Below are positions 1 through 7,038 of a stretch of DNA of 11,659 nucleotides, in pieces. Origin of the DNA: Chloroflexota bacterium (GTDB lineage Bacteria; Chloroflexota; Anaerolineae; Aggregatilineales; UBA2796); the NCBI GenBank assembly GCA_017743585.1, contig JAGHYP010000060.1:1-11659 (forward strand), read 5' to 3'. A program made the position numbers and the translations under genes. Below the pieces are notes generated by a model. It was not told the DNA's origin. It saw nothing but the letters and a program-made list of their open reading frames with translations, and did no database searches. Each line of letters starts with the position of its first letter. Position 1 is the stretch's first letter.

Positions 1-1219
1 CCGTCTGCGGACGGATGATCACGCTGGCAGCGTTGGTGACGTTGCGCGGCGTGTTCAGGCGCAAGCGAGGCGGCACGGGCAGGTACTGCGCAGCCAGGCA
101 GGGTTTGCCTTCGCCAGTGTTGGGCGCTGCGTTCGGATCGCCGCCGCGAATGCGCTCAACGTGAGCGCGCATGGCGCATTCTGCCTGAAAATACAGATCA
201 AGATCGAGCGTGGTGTAGATGCGCAAGCCGCCGCCTAGCACAAGGCGCGCCCCATCTAGCCCTTGTGCGTTCAGCAGGCGCTCTGCCTGCGCGCGCGCAA
301 AGATCGCGAAGTGCGGCGCGATGATGCCGAAGCGCTCAGTGAGCGGCTGGATGACGATCGGCTGTGCAGCGGCTTGCTCAGCCTGCTCAGGGGTGATGAA
401 GCCCGCCGCGACCATGCTCTGAAGCACCACAATCTGCCGTTGCCGCGCCGCTAACGGCGCGTCCAGTGGATTCAGCTGCGGATTTTGCGGTATGGCAGCC
501 AACATTGCCGCTTCGCCTAAGGTCAGGTCGCGCGCTGCCTTGCCGAAGTACACGCGCGCCGCCGTCCCGACGCCATACGCCAGATTTCCGTAAAAGTTCG
601 TGTTCAGATACCACTCAAGAATTTGATCTTTGCTGTACAGGCGCGAGATTTCAGCAGCGAGGATGATCTCTTTGATCTTGCGCGCCTGCGAGAGCTGCGC
701 GCGCTCTTCAGGCGCGATCAGCGTGTTCTTCACCAGCTGCTGCGTGATGGTGCTGCCGCCTTGCACCACGTCGCCTTGCAGCGTCAGCCATAGGGCGCGC
801 AAGATGCCGCGCAGGTCGAAGCCGGAGTTTTCGTAGAAGCTGCGATCTTCAATGGCAATGGTGGCCTTGATCAGATCGGGCGATATCTGGCTGAGCGGGA
901 CGTACTGCCTGTCGCCGCTCGGATCGAGCACTTGGTACAGCACAGTTTGCCCGCTTCGGTCGTAGATCAGCGTGGTCTCGAATTGCTCGCGCACTTTGAC
1001 GATCTCAGATGGCGGCGGCAGATCGCGCGCGTAGAAATTGTACACGCCGATGAAGATGAATACGCCGCTGAGCGCTGCTAAGATCAGCGCTGCCGCTGCG
1101 CCGCCCAGCACCATCGCCAAAATGCTGAGCGCGCTGCGGATTTGCTCTTGGCGGCTCTGTTTGCGGCGCGCGCGCCGCTTGCGCACTATGTATGCTACCC
1201 CGAGTCGTTGCATTGCCAT
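1..1219 (-). CDS. Class A penicillin-binding protein (transglycosylase/transpeptidase), truncated at the left edge
   Basis: This is a bifunctional peptidoglycan synthase: a GT51 domain polymerises lipid II glycan strands outside the membrane and a downstream transpeptidase domain cross-links the peptides. The 406 visible codons give an Arg/Lys-rich cytosolic tail (about 1-28), one membrane anchor (about 30-60), then GT51. GT51 shows the catalytic Glu in EDRSFYEN (E124), GGSTITQQL at 154-162, RKIKE at 180-184 and ILEWYLNTNFYGN around E202. The usual His after the ED motif is Asn here. A linker leads into the start of the transpeptidase domain from about residue 330 (LRIYTTLD). The catalytic SxxK, SxN and KTG motifs lie beyond the window, so they cannot be checked. 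Two in-frame ATGs (1219 and 1213) are possible; the first has TGAGG just upstream. The start lies 3 bp after the stop of the upstream gene, so translation is probably coupled. Confidence 0.93.
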   Translation of the reverse strand, partial: MAMQRLGVAYIVRKRRARRKQSRQEQIRSALSILAMVLGGAAAALILAALSGVFIFIGVYNFYARDLPPPSEIVKVREQFETTLIYDRSGQTVLYQVLDPSGDRQYVPLSQISPDLIKATIAIEDRSFYENSGFDLRGILRALWLTLQGDVVQGGSTITQQLVKNTLIAPEERAQLSQARKIKEIILAAEISRLYSKDQILEWYLNTNFYGNLAYGVGTAARVYFGKAARDLTLGEAAMLAAIPQNPQLNPLDAPLAARQRQIVVLQSMVAAGFITPEQAEQAAAQPIVIQPLTERFGIIAPHFAIFARAQAERLLNAQGLDGARLVLGGGLRIYTTLDLDLYFQAECAMRAHVERIRGGDPNAAPNTGEGKPCLAAQYLPVPPRLRLNTPRNVTNAASVIIRPQT

Positions 1220-1222
1220 GCC

Positions 1223-1684
1223 TCAGGTCGCCGCGCGCAGCAGCGCGAGGGCTTCTCGCGTAGCGCTCAGCGCGTGGCGGGCGCGCTCAGGCGTGATGCA
1301 ATAATTCGTGACCAAGCCGAAGGGCGAGCTGCCGCGCAAGATCGCGTTGCGCCCCTTGAGCTCCGCCACAAGAGCGGCTGAGTCAGCGCTCGGCGGCGAG
1401 CGGAAGAAGACCATGTTCGTGTGGACGTGAACAGACTCAACTTGAACAGGCTCAACTTGGACGCTTTCAAGCTGCGCCGAGCCGCCAGCGGGCAGCTGCG
1501 CTGTGTGATGATCCTCGATCAGGCGCTCCCGCATATGCCGCAGCCCTACTTCTCTCTCTAGAAGCTTAGCTGCGTAGTCTTGCAGCGCGTGGACAGTTGG
1601 CTCTTCGCCGTAGACGTCGTCGCTGACAGGCGCGGCAGCGGCAGCAGCACGCATGGCATCCGAGCGCAGATCGATTGTATCCAT
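1223..1684 (-). pseudogene. Threonine aldolase remnant with the PLP-binding core deleted in frame
   Basis: The 153-aa open frame begins like a low-specificity L-threonine aldolase (MDTIDLRSD, then SDDVYGEEPTV at 21-31, LLERE at 41-45). It also ends like one (VHTNMVFF at 87-94, then GLVTNYCITPERARHAL at 123-139). The family is normally about 340-350 aa. Near residue 48 the sequence jumps from the N-terminal YAAKLLEREVG to a late helix (MRERLIEDHHTAQ), so the middle of the fold is gone, including the lysine that binds pyridoxal phosphate. A second, smaller gap of roughly seven residues follows RSD, where the TVT-x-PT motif should be. Residues 73-87 are three 5-residue repeats. Aldolase activity is not possible with this content. 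The frame is nonetheless intact, has a good promoter and abuts the penicillin-binding protein gene, so it may still be translated and could serve only as a coupled leader. An assembly error is the main alternative. Confidence 0.8.
1424..1468 (-). repeat. Three 15-bp tandem repeats inside the aldolase remnant
   Basis: Read on the minus strand, three imperfect 15-bp units of the form GAx-xxT-GTx-CAx-GTx encode ESVQV, EPVQV and ESVHV (residues 73-87). Intact threonine aldolases have no such repeat here, so it looks like local slippage expansion in a gene under relaxed constraint. Confidence 0.75.
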
Positions 1685-1720
1685 GCCCCAAAACGCCTCT
1701 GTGTGCCTATCTGGCAGCTC

Positions 1721-1729
1721 ATTATAGCA
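1721..1729 (-). promoter_or_regulatory. Extended -10 promoter for the aldolase remnant / penicillin-binding protein unit
   Basis: The minus strand reads TGCTATAAT, a perfect extended -10 (TGnTATAAT), 36 bp before the ATG at 1684. No clear -35 is visible 16-18 bp further upstream, which is acceptable for an extended -10 promoter. It probably drives both minus-strand genes. Confidence 0.55.
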
Positions 1730-1813
1730 TGCGTAGCGCCTCTGCGCGCCGCCGTCTTGACGGCTGCTCGGCTCGCGGGCATGCTTTAATTAAATTTTGC
1801 TAGCGAATTTTGA

Positions 1814-1849
1814 CAATTGCTTTGTCAATTGCCTTAACAATTGCAGCGC
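1814..1849. repeat. Three 12-bp tandem repeats with a CAATTGC core
   Basis: CAATTGC begins at 1814, 1826 and 1838, exactly 12 bp apart, and each core contains the palindrome CAATTG. Just upstream, AATTTTG also occurs twice, at 1793 and 1806, in an AT-rich patch that contrasts with the GC-rich surroundings. The array sits 46 bp before the TPR gene start and overlaps a consensus -35 hexamer TTGACA (1810-1815), so it could be a set of operator sites. There is no stem-loop with a T-tract, so it is not a terminator. A slippage-derived repeat without function is also possible. Confidence 0.6.
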
Positions 1850-1894
1850 AACGCCTGTGCCGACGCACTTTGAGCAGCGGAGAACGCAGCTTCC

Positions 1895-2863
1895 ATGCCA
1901 CTTGTGACCGATCTGACCATACCATTTCAGCCTGCGGCCGAGCCTGCTGAGCTTGAGACGCGCCGCACGCTGCTGAGCGCCGATTCGAGAGATGAGGCTG
2001 CCTTCGAGCGCTATTGCGAGCTTTCGGGGCTGCACTGGGCGCTCGGCGAGCCTGAAGATGCGCTGGCAAGCCTGCAAAAGGCGCTTCATCTGGCCCGGCA
2101 GAATGACCTGACCGACTCAGTAGGCTACCTGTCGAGCTTGCAGGGCGCTGCGTTGTGCTACATCGGTCAGTATGCAGCGGCGCACGCCTTGTTCGCGCAA
2201 GCCGAGGCGCTTTTTCGGCGTCAGAACAATGGATTGGGCATAGCATGGCAACAGCACTTGATGGCGCGCGAATATCACTTGGATTTAGGCAATTTTGCGG
2301 CGGCGCAGCGCGCGGCGGCGGAGACGGGCAGCCTTTTCCGCGCTCACAGCCTTTGGCACGCCTATGCCGAGAGTCTGCTGACGCAAGCGCACAGCGCGCT
2401 CGGCTCGGGCGCGCCACGCCGCGCCGCCGACTTTTTGAGGCAAGCGGAAGGCTTGATCGCAGAGCGCGATCTGAAGTGGCTGGCGCCTGAATATCACTGG
2501 CTGCGCGCGCAAACAGCCTTGGCGGAAGGCACGCCGCGCTTGGCCGCCGAGCACTGTTACAGCGCGCTGAACGCAGTGAGCAATGGCGGCGATGTGCGCC
2601 TGCTGACCGCTTTGTACGTCACGCTGGGCAAAGCGCTAGAGACTGATCGCAGCCAGCAACCCGCCGCGCAAGACGCTCTCGAGCGCGCTTTGGCGGCGCG
2701 CGAGCGCGCGCGTTGCTTGCACGCAGCGCAGGCTTATCTCGCCCTCGGCTTGCACCTGAAGCGCTACTCGCGGCACATGACCATGCGCGCGCGCGGCTCG
2801 GGCTATCTGTTCGAGGCGGAGCAGCGCTACAAGGCGCTCGGCCTGTCCATGCCTGAGGCGTGA
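1895..2863 (+). CDS. Tetratricopeptide-repeat protein
   Basis: This 322-aa soluble protein appears to be built almost entirely from helical hairpin repeats of TPR type. Clear examples are HWALGEPEDALASLQKALHLA (about 47-67), GAALCYIGQYAAAHALFAQAE (about 88-108) and YHLDLGNFAAAQRAAAET. More divergent repeats run to the C-terminus. The pattern resembles the TPR tails of MalT/AfsR-type regulators, but no DNA-binding, ATPase or sensor domain is attached, and there is no signal peptide or membrane segment. It is therefore probably a cytoplasmic scaffold or protein-interaction module whose partner cannot be named. The ATG at 1895 is preceded by GGAGA (1877-1881), rather far at 13 bp. The gene stands alone, divergent from the aldolase remnant, with the tRNA-Pro gene 50 bp downstream. 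Confidence 0.85.
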   Translation: MPLVTDLTIPFQPAAEPAELETRRTLLSADSRDEAAFERYCELSGLHWALGEPEDALASLQKALHLARQNDLTDSVGYLSSLQGAALCYIGQYAAAHALFAQAEALFRRQNNGLGIAWQQHLMAREYHLDLGNFAAAQRAAAETGSLFRAHSLWHAYAESLLTQAHSALGSGAPRRAADFLRQAEGLIAERDLKWLAPEYHWLRAQTALAEGTPRLAAEHCYSALNAVSNGGDVRLLTALYVTLGKALETDRSQQPAAQDALERALAARERARCLHAAQAYLALGLHLKRYSRHMTMRARGSGYLFEAEQRYKALGLSMPEA

Positions 2864-2872
2864 AGTTCGCTC

Positions 2873-2901
2873 TTGTGCGCTGCGGAGCGCTGTGCTATAC
2901 T
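2873..2901 (+). promoter_or_regulatory. Promoter of the tRNA-Pro gene
   Basis: A -35-like TTGTGC (2873-2878) and a -10 TATACT (2896-2901) are separated by 17 bp. TGC immediately before the -10 makes it an extended -10. The predicted transcription start, near 2908, lies about 6 bp before the mature tRNA 5' end. Confidence 0.65.
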
Positions 2902-2913
2902 CGGCGCGCAAAA

Positions 2914-2987
<74 letters not shown>

Positions 2988-2997
2988 CTTTCGCCGT

Positions 2998-3023
2998 AGG
3001 TAGGCAAGATGTGCCTACCTTTT
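2998..3023 (+). terminator. Intrinsic terminator after tRNA-Pro
   Basis: A perfect 9-bp stem AGGTAGGCA (2998-3006) / TGCCTACCT (3012-3020) with a 5-nt loop is followed by TTTTC. This is a classic Rho-independent terminator placed 10 bp after the tRNA. Confidence 0.9.
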
Positions 3024-3049
3024 CTTGTGCTTATCGCGCGGAATGCCTT

Positions 3050-3078
3050 TTGCATCGCGTGTTTGTGCAAACTATAAT
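3050..3078 (+). promoter_or_regulatory. Promoter of the four-gene operon starting at 3137
   Basis: A consensus -10 TATAAT (3073-3078) lies 17 bp after a TTGCAT hexamer (3050-3055) that keeps the TTG of a -35. An inverted repeat, GTTTG-TG-CAAAC (3061-3072), fills the spacer right up to the -10 and could be an operator half-site pair. The transcript leader would be about 50 nt. Confidence 0.55.
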
Positions 3079-3136
3079 TTAGGTCGAAGCCGAGCAAGAG
3101 CTGCTTCGCCGACCGTTACGCTGGAGGCTTGATCTC

Positions 3137-4714
3137 GTGCTGCAACTGCCAATCCAAACTGCCGCCTATTGGACGACCGATTTGAAAATCACGCGTGCAG
3201 ATATCGAGGCGATCTTCGCCCGTTTTCTAGAGACCGAGCAGCCGCTCACGGCGCGCGAAGTAGCGTTGTTCTTCATCAAGCAGCGCATCGCCGCTGAGCA
3301 AGACAAGTTGCGAAAGCAGTTGGCGAATGCCACGCTATTTCAGCCGTCCAAGCATTATGAAGTTGGGCAAGAGCTGATCTTCCCTGCGCTCAACTTTGCC
3401 AGCGGCAAGGTAGTCGGCGTGCGGCGAGGCTACAACCCTGATTACGGCGAATTCAACGTGATCGAGGTCGCCTTTGGCGAGAAGCGCCGCGAGTTCGCCG
3501 CCGATCTGCGCGCCCCACATCCGCTCAACGACGTCAGCCACGACCTGAACGCGCTTTTCAGCGCTGTGCAGCCCAGCCCTGAGGCGATCTTCGAACGATA
3601 CGGCGAGTCGATCATCGAGGCGCTCGAAGCGCGCCTTGTGGACGAGCCCGATGCGATCTTCATGGGCGGCTTCTGGTTTGTGCGCAGCCTGCTGGCACAG
3701 GTGAGCGTGGCACACCTGCATCTAGCCGAGGCAGTGCTGGACTTGCGCGAAGGAGGCCCGGCAACTGCTGAAGAGCTGCTGCCCGACCTGGACTTCGCGC
3801 CTGAGTTGCCACTGCCGCTGCGCGCCTTCTCGCTGAACGTGGCGCTTAGCCAAGATGAGCGCTTCGATAACGTCGGGGCGGATGGCGACGTGCGCTGGTT
3901 TTTGCGCCGCCTTGAGCCGCCAGAAGTGTTGCAAATTCCGCCGCGCCTTGAGTATCAGCCGCTCGCCTACGATGAACGCCTGCTCACGCCTGAGCTGCGC
4001 GAGCTGGAGATCGAGCTAGGGGATGAATTCTCTGAGCTGCCGCCGCTCGCCAAGCCGCCGCGCGAGGTGCGCATTCGCCTGATCTACCCGCATCGGCGCA
4101 TGGGGACGCTGCCGATGAACGCTTATCTGGAAGCGATGTTGCCGCTTGCCACTGAGGCGCGGCGCTTGCTCATCACCCTGATTGATGGGCAGACCAGCGA
4201 GCCGTTCAACGCTTGGGTGGTGCGCGAAGGGCGCTACCTATGCGGCTTGAGCGACTTTTATCGGCGTCATAAGCTGCCCATCGGCGTGCATCTGACCTTC
4301 CGCGCCACTGAGCATCCCTCGCGATTCGTGCTGAGCTTCAAAGCACACCGTCCGCGCACTGAGTACATCCGTCTTGCCATTCCCAGCGGCGGCAAGCTGC
4401 GCTTCGAGAACTTCAAGCGCTCGATTGGCGCTGAATACGATGAGCTGATGATCTTGGGCGCTGAAGATATTGACGGCGTGGATCAAGTCTGGGCGGCGAC
4501 GCGCAACCGCGGGCGCTCGCTCAGCGACATTTTGAGCGACCTTTTGCCTGAGCTGGCACGTTTGATGCCGCAGCAAACCGTCCACGCTAAGACGTTATAT
4601 AGCGCTGTGAACATCGTGCGCCGCTGCCCGCCAGCGCCGATCTTCGCCACGCTCCTCTCGCGCCCAGAGTTCGAGTCAGTCGGCAATGGCTATTGGCGCA
4701 TGGCGAGCGCTTAA
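3137..4714 (+). CDS. Uncharacterised 525-aa protein with a likely C-terminal winged helix
   Basis: I do not recognise a named family; from memory, similar proteins recur in Chloroflexota. The start is GTG, supported by GGAGG at 3123-3127 with 9-bp spacing. Residues about 18-55 look helical, like a small helix-turn-helix (ITRADIEAIFARFL then LTAREVALFFIKQRI). About 72-125 is beta-rich and Gly-containing (YEVGQELIFPALNFASGKVVG). The middle (about 130-470) is mixed, with a long acidic/proline stretch near 275-315. The last 50 residues (about 475-525) read like a winged helix ending ESVGNGYWRM. There is no signal peptide, membrane segment, Walker motif or nuclease signature. The next gene follows after 23 bp and also ends in a winged-helix-like segment. 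The two probably act together, perhaps on nucleic acid, but that is inference. Confidence 0.88.
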   Translation: MLQLPIQTAAYWTTDLKITRADIEAIFARFLETEQPLTAREVALFFIKQRIAAEQDKLRKQLANATLFQPSKHYEVGQELIFPALNFASGKVVGVRRGYNPDYGEFNVIEVAFGEKRREFAADLRAPHPLNDVSHDLNALFSAVQPSPEAIFERYGESIIEALEARLVDEPDAIFMGGFWFVRSLLAQVSVAHLHLAEAVLDLREGGPATAEELLPDLDFAPELPLPLRAFSLNVALSQDERFDNVGADGDVRWFLRRLEPPEVLQIPPRLEYQPLAYDERLLTPELRELEIELGDEFSELPPLAKPPREVRIRLIYPHRRMGTLPMNAYLEAMLPLATEARRLLITLIDGQTSEPFNAWVVREGRYLCGLSDFYRRHKLPIGVHLTFRATEHPSRFVLSFKAHRPRTEYIRLAIPSGGKLRFENFKRSIGAEYDELMILGAEDIDGVDQVWAATRNRGRSLSDILSDLLPELARLMPQQTVHAKTLYSAVNIVRRCPPAPIFATLLSRPEFESVGNGYWRMASA

Positions 4715-4737
4715 TCATAGGCTTAAATTTTTATGGA

Positions 4738-5193
4738 ATGAGGCTCACTTTGACCAATGTTCCACGTCCGCCGAGCAGCCGCCTGAAGCCGACGCTTGAG
4801 ACGAAATTCCACATTGATTATGACTGGTGGCGGCGCGAAAATCGCGATTTGAGGGCGTATCTGATCAGCCACCTGCCGCCTGAGAAGCGCGCTCAGTTTG
4901 AAAGCAACGCGCCGCAAGAGCTGATCGATTGGATCGATCCCGAGACGGCTGAAGTGCGCCGCCTTGACGCCCTGCAGCACGCCATTGCGCAGGCGGCGAG
5001 CGATCCGAACTTCTTGAGCGAACACATGCCGCTGGTAGATGCCGTCTTCCGCGTCTTTTTGGCGAACGGCAACAAGCCGCTCTCGGCTGAAGAGCTGAGC
5101 CGCTACCTGCCCAAGCGCAGCCCGCAGCTGATCCTGCGCACGCTCTCCAGCCCGACCGTCTACAAGGGCATTCGTCCCGTCGCCGATGAGTGA
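4738..5193 (+). CDS. Uncharacterised 151-aa protein, partner of the upstream gene
   Basis: No named family is recognised. The protein begins MRLTLTNVPRPPSSRLKPTL and continues with a conserved-looking FHIDYDWWRRENRDLRAYL (about 24-42) and IDWIDPETAEVRRLDALQ (about 61-78). It ends in a helix-turn-helix or winged-helix-like segment, about 100-146 (PLSAEELSRYLPKRSPQLIL). It has no membrane segment and no cysteine. I chose the ATG at 4738. An in-frame TTG at 4693 would add 15 residues overlapping the upstream gene and is less likely. No good ribosome-binding site precedes either start, and the leader is AT-rich (AAATTTTTAT). The stop overlaps the start of the glycosyltransferase gene by 8 bp. The DYDWW motif and the short, dense conserved blocks suggest a small adaptor or DNA-binding subunit; the function is unknown. 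Confidence 0.82.
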   Translation: MRLTLTNVPRPPSSRLKPTLETKFHIDYDWWRRENRDLRAYLISHLPPEKRAQFESNAPQELIDWIDPETAEVRRLDALQHAIAQAASDPNFLSEHMPLVDAVFRVFLANGNKPLSAEELSRYLPKRSPQLILRTLSSPTVYKGIRPVADE

Positions 5194-6532
5194 GCGAGGC
5201 GCCTTGCAAGCGCGACAGCGGCTGATAGCGAGCTTAGCGCTCATCTTTCTAGTCGCGTTTGGCGTCCGCCTGCTCTTTGTAATCAGCCGTTACACCCCCT
5301 CGCTGAGCAACTTCGAATTCGGCGATTACCCGTCATACGCTTTTGCGGCGCGTCATTGGATGCAATACGGCGATTTCAGCAGCCGATTGTTCTTAGTGCG
5401 TCCGCCGCTCTTTCCGCTGTTGATCGCGTTGCTCGGCGACTGGACGGCTGCAGTGCTGATCGCAAATTGTGCGCTTGGCGCGCTGAACGCTGTGCTGGCG
5501 GCGCTGCTGTGCCGCGCCCTGTTCGGCCAAGGCGCTGAGGGCAGGCTCGGCTTGCTAGCAGGGCTGTTCGTTGCGCTCGATCCGAGCAGCGTTGCCTATT
5601 CAGCTTTTCTAGGCGCAGAGCCGCTGGCGAACGCCAGCTTGACCTTGGCTTGGCTGTGCTTCTGGCAAGCGCTCAACGCGGCTGAGCAGCCTGCAATCTT
5701 TCTCAGAAGGTCAGCGCTGGCGGCGTTGGCGCTCAGCGTGAGCATGTTGACGCGGCCACTGGCACACCTGCTCTGGCTGCCGCTCGGATTGTTCAGCGCG
5801 CTCGCGCTGTGGCATAGGGGACGCTTGAAGTTAGGCTTGGCGGCCCTTGGAACGTTCGCGCTGATCAGCGGCGGCACAATGAGCGCTTGGATAGCGCACA
5901 ACGGGCGCGTCTTCGACAACGCCACCTTTTCATCCATCGCCTACTACACCATGCTCTACTATCGTGCTGCCTCTGTGGAGCATCTGGCGACAGGCGTCGC
6001 GCCTGAGGAAGTCTTGAAGGCGCTTAGCTCGCGCGTTGAGGCGCGCCTAGGACGCACTTTGCCGCCAGGCGTAACCCTCGATGGGGCGCGACATACACAT
6101 CTCATGCTTACTTCAGAAGAGGCAACCGCGCTGCTCGCTACTGCGCTTGAGGTCTTTTTGACCTATCCGCACGTTTATATCGCCACGATACCGCTCGGCC
6201 TAGCGCGCATGTATGGCTACACATACATCATAGACGGCGCATGGCGCATTGTGGACGTGCTGTGGAATGTGTCGTTCACAGGACTAGCGTTGTACGGTCT
6301 GGTGCTTTTGTGGCGCAGGAGACAACGCCTTCTCGCAATTTTCATGGCGCTCATGGCGCTCTATTTCACGGTCAGCACGTTGTTGGTCAAGACGGCAGGC
6401 AGCGATACGCGCGAGCGGAGCATGTTGGTCTCGCTGATGGCTTGCTGCGCCGCTTACGCAGTCTATGCAGTTGCTCAGCGCCTGAGAAACCGCGCTGGGA
6501 TTGAGCGAGCGAGCTATGAAACAGCAACCTGA
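5186..6532 (+). CDS. GT39-type membrane glycosyltransferase (ArnT/PMT-like)
   Basis: The protein of 448 aa has about ten hydrophobic segments, the first at about 12-33. It resembles the GT-C fold family that includes protein O-mannosyltransferases and ArnT, which use polyprenyl-phosphate sugars on the outer face of the membrane. Family hallmarks visible are an acidic first extracytoplasmic loop (E44 and D47 in NFEFGDYPSY), RPPLFPLLIALLGDW from R72, EPLANASLTLAWL from E145, and LTRPLAHLLWLPLG further on. The catalytic acid of this family lies in the first loop; whether it is E44 or D47 cannot be settled here. The sugar and acceptor cannot be predicted. The ATG overlaps the end of the preceding gene (ATGAGTGA), pointing to translational coupling. 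It also overlaps the following methyltransferase gene, so these membrane enzymes are likely made together. Confidence 0.85.
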   Translation: MSERGALQARQRLIASLALIFLVAFGVRLLFVISRYTPSLSNFEFGDYPSYAFAARHWMQYGDFSSRLFLVRPPLFPLLIALLGDWTAAVLIANCALGALNAVLAALLCRALFGQGAEGRLGLLAGLFVALDPSSVAYSAFLGAEPLANASLTLAWLCFWQALNAAEQPAIFLRRSALAALALSVSMLTRPLAHLLWLPLGLFSALALWHRGRLKLGLAALGTFALISGGTMSAWIAHNGRVFDNATFSSIAYYTMLYYRAASVEHLATGVAPEEVLKALSSRVEARLGRTLPPGVTLDGARHTHLMLTSEEATALLATALEVFLTYPHVYIATIPLGLARMYGYTYIIDGAWRIVDVLWNVSFTGLALYGLVLLWRRRQRLLAIFMALMALYFTVSTLLVKTAGSDTRERSMLVSLMACCAAYAVYAVAQRLRNRAGIERASYETAT

Positions 6533-6989
6533 ATCGCGCGGCGAGCGCTGGGTCGTTGTGCAGCTGATCTTGTTGAGCGCATTGCTCCTCGCGCCCGCCA
6601 TTGCACCTGAGCGCTGGTCGGCAGCGGCGGCGGACTTGGCGCGTCCGCTCGGGCTGGGCATCGGCGCTCTCGGCGCTCTGATCGTCGCGCTCGCGGCGCG
6701 CTACTTGGGACGCAACCTGACCATTTTCCCGAAGCCGAAGGCAGATGGTTACATGACCGATCGCGGCGTCTATCGCTTCGTGCGGCATCCGATGTATTGC
6801 GGCGTGATCCTGTGCGCGCTCGGCTGGTCGCTGTGGCAGACAAGCGGCGCGGCGCTTGTCATCAGTGCCATTCTGCTGGTCTTCTTTGACCGTAAAGCGG
6901 CGCAGGAGGAGCGTTGGCTACAAGCGCGGTATCCTGAGTACGCCGCCTATCGCCGTCGCGTCAAAAAGTTCCTGCCGTTCGTCTGCTGA
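6516..6989 (+). CDS. Isoprenylcysteine carboxyl methyltransferase (ICMT)-family membrane protein
   Basis: This small integral membrane enzyme of 157 aa belongs to the ICMT/PEMT-like superfamily, which transfers methyl groups from S-adenosylmethionine to lipid-like substrates. Two hydrophobic segments (about 13-30 and 44-62) precede LGRNLTIFPKPK (64-75). The family signature follows: GVYRFVRHPMY (84-94, with R90-H91-P92 and Y94), a hydrophobic hairpin (96-124), the EE pair at 131-132 and RYPEYAAYRRRV at 138-149. The actual bacterial substrate of such proteins is generally unknown, so prenyl-cysteine should not be assumed. The ATG at 6516 was preferred over an in-frame TTG at 6501. It overlaps the glycosyltransferase gene by 17 bp. 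A small hairpin follows the stop, so this is probably the last gene of the operon. Confidence 0.9.
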   Translation: MKQQPESRGERWVVVQLILLSALLLAPAIAPERWSAAAADLARPLGLGIGALGALIVALAARYLGRNLTIFPKPKADGYMTDRGVYRFVRHPMYCGVILCALGWSLWQTSGAALVISAILLVFFDRKAAQEERWLQARYPEYAAYRRRVKKFLPFVC

Positions 6990-7009
6990 GCTTCGCACGG
7001 TTGGATTAG

Positions 7010-7028
7010 AGCGCGCTTCAGCGCTTTT
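7010..7028 (+). terminator. Short possible intrinsic terminator at the end of the four-gene operon
   Basis: AGCGC (7010-7014) can pair with GCGCT (7021-7025) around a 6-nt loop, followed by a T-tract (7025-7028). The stem is short, so it is a modest candidate. It lies between convergent genes ending at 6989 (plus) and 7039 (minus). Confidence 0.4.
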
Positions 7029-7038
7029 CTGTGAGCCC

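Noticed and set aside
1814..1849. CRISPR or terminator reading of the CAATTGC repeats
   Set aside because: The units are only 12 bp with no spacers, and there is no GC stem with a T-tract.
1800..2417. A 205-codon open frame on the minus strand
   Set aside because: It lies antisense to the TPR gene, is Arg/Ser/Pro/Ala-rich with no recognisable motif, and follows from GC-rich codon bias on the coding strand.
4693..4737. TTG start adding 15 residues to the 151-aa protein
   Set aside because: It overlaps the upstream gene, and the extra residues look unlike the rest; MRLTLTN is the more natural start.
4723..5244. A 173-codon open frame on the minus strand
   Set aside because: It is antisense to the well-supported 151-aa gene and is Arg/Ala/Gln-rich shadow coding without motifs.
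6501..6515. TTG start for the ICMT-family protein
   Set aside because: An ATG occurs five codons later and no ribosome-binding site favours the TTG.
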